From positions 5,021-11,754 of the forward strand of contig CAZNUA010000080.1 in NCBI GenBank assembly GCA_964576115.1: DNA of 6,734 nt. The letters are read 5' to 3'. Made by a program: the position numbers and the translations under genes. This DNA comes from CAYSYY01 sp964576115 [NCBI: uncultured Gemmatimonadota bacterium] (GTDB taxonomy: Bacteria; Blakebacterota; Blakebacteria; Blakebacterales). Positions 6,601 to 6,734 of the stretch are shown here, in pieces; within the stretch, counting starts at the first letter, position 1; every line of letters begins with the position of its first letter. The notes under the pieces are model-generated. The model was given only the letters and a program-made list of their open reading frames with translations. It was not told where the DNA came from and did not search any database.

Positions 6601-6734
6601 AGTTCGGCGTCCGAAGAGCGGGCCGCTCGACGGATCTCTTTCATCTCATCCGGTTCGGCGATCAGCGCCAGATCGTCGAGCAGGGTGCCGTAGACGTCTT
6701 CAAGCAGGTCCGCCGAGCGGTGGGCACACCCCGA
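3645..6734 (-). CDS. GWxTD-domain TPR lipoprotein, 5' end beyond the window
   Basis: At least 1029 residues are visible. An internal Met at 6644 could be taken as the start, but the frame stays open to the edge, and the first visible residues are SGCAHRS, a typical lipobox end (Leu-Ser-Gly-Cys). The start and signal peptide therefore lie outside, and the protein is probably an envelope lipoprotein. Counting from that Ser: a first, degenerate GWxTD-type region spans about 50-110 (FWAARDPTPGTPRNEF at 52-67, RREAFILYGPP at 93-103); a Pro-rich linker about 227-270; TPR-like helices about 332-408, 471-502 and 525-555; a second region with GWDTVRGRVYLRYGEPD (637-653); and a beta-rich C-terminal domain (about 875-1029) with LPIYLYFEVYGL. 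The family is known from GC-rich and uncultured phyla and has no established biochemical role. The gene converges on the oxoamine synthase gene. Family call is strong; function is unknown. Confidence 0.88.
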   Translation of the reverse strand, partial: SGCAHRSADLLEDVYGTLLDDLALIAEPDEMKEIRRAARSSDAELDTALDAFWAARDPTPGTPRNEFFELFEGRREIADFQLIFPGCYLPDDRREAFILYGPPTRIEESSFRDAPYLTWFYDPVESVRMAALDHPLLAGASWHISFFLRSAYGYVVDPLVHRTRRPEALTGHERQVLIDLARNTSSADSLRAAAAWRLRLDLHPVTLAALLDLVGQAGEFLRESVAPGLAPLPECGPASGGTRPLILDAPTTNVPMAGYPDQTAPPPGRKVEELLAERNTAVYDPTLLLTEAEIAGLGAAGAEAEVRGGNRSWLTPEDAALLYTGTLGRIRDLLASGQLTEAHAILDQQLRRELLREPEAWHLDAIVLLALGEPGSRQLAEERARQAIRLDPGDARYRMTLARILYNRTFGLYSDLACDRVLEEQPGIADAYALKAQMRLTLLYGLGWHGSSWAQTAHGEEATTAAEFRTEAHEYINRALTCDPDNLLATWYMGADAVLNAYRTEDWSAVLPVMNYLIEHGTHTPEAFLGRGLALQSLSRLAEAQESYEAALTALSVEKVAIARDPRWSIAPAEGGITIDTPVTGVMTALDTSATNRYWRSEDILFSTPVNERLLEQYRRLAWISWHYAVPELGLRGWDTVRGRVYLRYGEPDQVSSSLSNLESRMGGGFRNMPNPESAARMRFSFPSETWTYGEKIFTFGGGYTSGNLIFWPIWDDSAERYGDRLVSSASEYAEYADEVPDLDRVIGAPVVNPLTTTWYRFENRAEREEFVGVVNLPLLTAPLGREPRAPTDRATIVLLDEGWYRVRQDTLALPTGAFFTPTQNTWITPTMTAPTGAGRIRYIAVELLPDIAGEPAWAGHDTLARSLVDAPRLSSLVLAREVLPLEEAASLPTDTWFARGDAAVFPYAGQHIRRKLPIYLYFEVYGLNRDEYGTVTYELAYSITGIDREQSVLADFVDALGRLIGRRQDEGTVTLRFEREGISTRAVEWQRVVFPDESSEGTYLVTITLTDTTTGERTERSALLHITR

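Noticed and set aside
3645-6644. Taking the Met at 6644 as the start of the GWxTD protein
   Set aside because: The frame is open for 30 more codons to the edge and shows a lipobox, so this Met is internal.

Overview
The window looks like chromosomal DNA from a bacterium with a GC-rich genome. The best taxonomic hints are a large GWxTD-domain lipoprotein with TPR-like repeats and a stand-alone alpha-oxoamine synthase. GWxTD proteins are typical of Acidobacteriota, Gemmatimonadota, Latescibacterota and other FCB-type or uncultured lineages. No ribosomal RNA or other marker gene allows a firmer placement, so the phylum is inferred, not shown.

Layout, left to right. (1) Positions 13-1576 hold two rightward genes of moderate GC: an NmrA-type NAD(P)-binding SDR protein, and a small four-helix membrane methyltransferase of the isoprenylcysteine/phospholipid methyltransferase type. 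(2) A leftward tRNA-Cys(GCA) with an encoded CCA end lies at 1643-1718. (3) A 657-base divergent gap (1719-2375) separates the tRNA from the next gene. It contains a sharply bounded AT-rich island (about 24% GC over 1811-2100 by hand count, with a core of 11 G/C in 90 bases at 1821-1910) full of palindromes and short direct repeats. After it comes a GC-normal leader with several hairpins. (4) A rightward PLP-dependent alpha-oxoamine synthase (2376-3584) appears to start at a non-standard ATC codon behind a perfect AGGAGG. (5) A convergent gap of 60 bases carries competing hairpins. (6) A leftward gene (3645 to the right edge) encodes a lipoprotein with two GWxTD-type regions around a TPR-like core. 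Its frame stays open to the window edge, where it reads Ser-Gly-Cys, a probable lipobox, so its start lies outside the window.

How the genes fit together: no operon joins the left pair to the right pair, and base composition differs clearly between them. The oxoamine synthase condenses an amino acid with an acyl-CoA, which fits amino-ketone or sphingolipid-like lipid synthesis, while the GWxTD lipoprotein probably acts in the cell envelope; a functional link is only inferred. I found no complete defence system, CRISPR array, integrase, transposase or phage gene. The most unusual signals are the ATC start with its structured leader, the palindromic AT-rich island between divergent genes, and the double-GWxTD lipoprotein.
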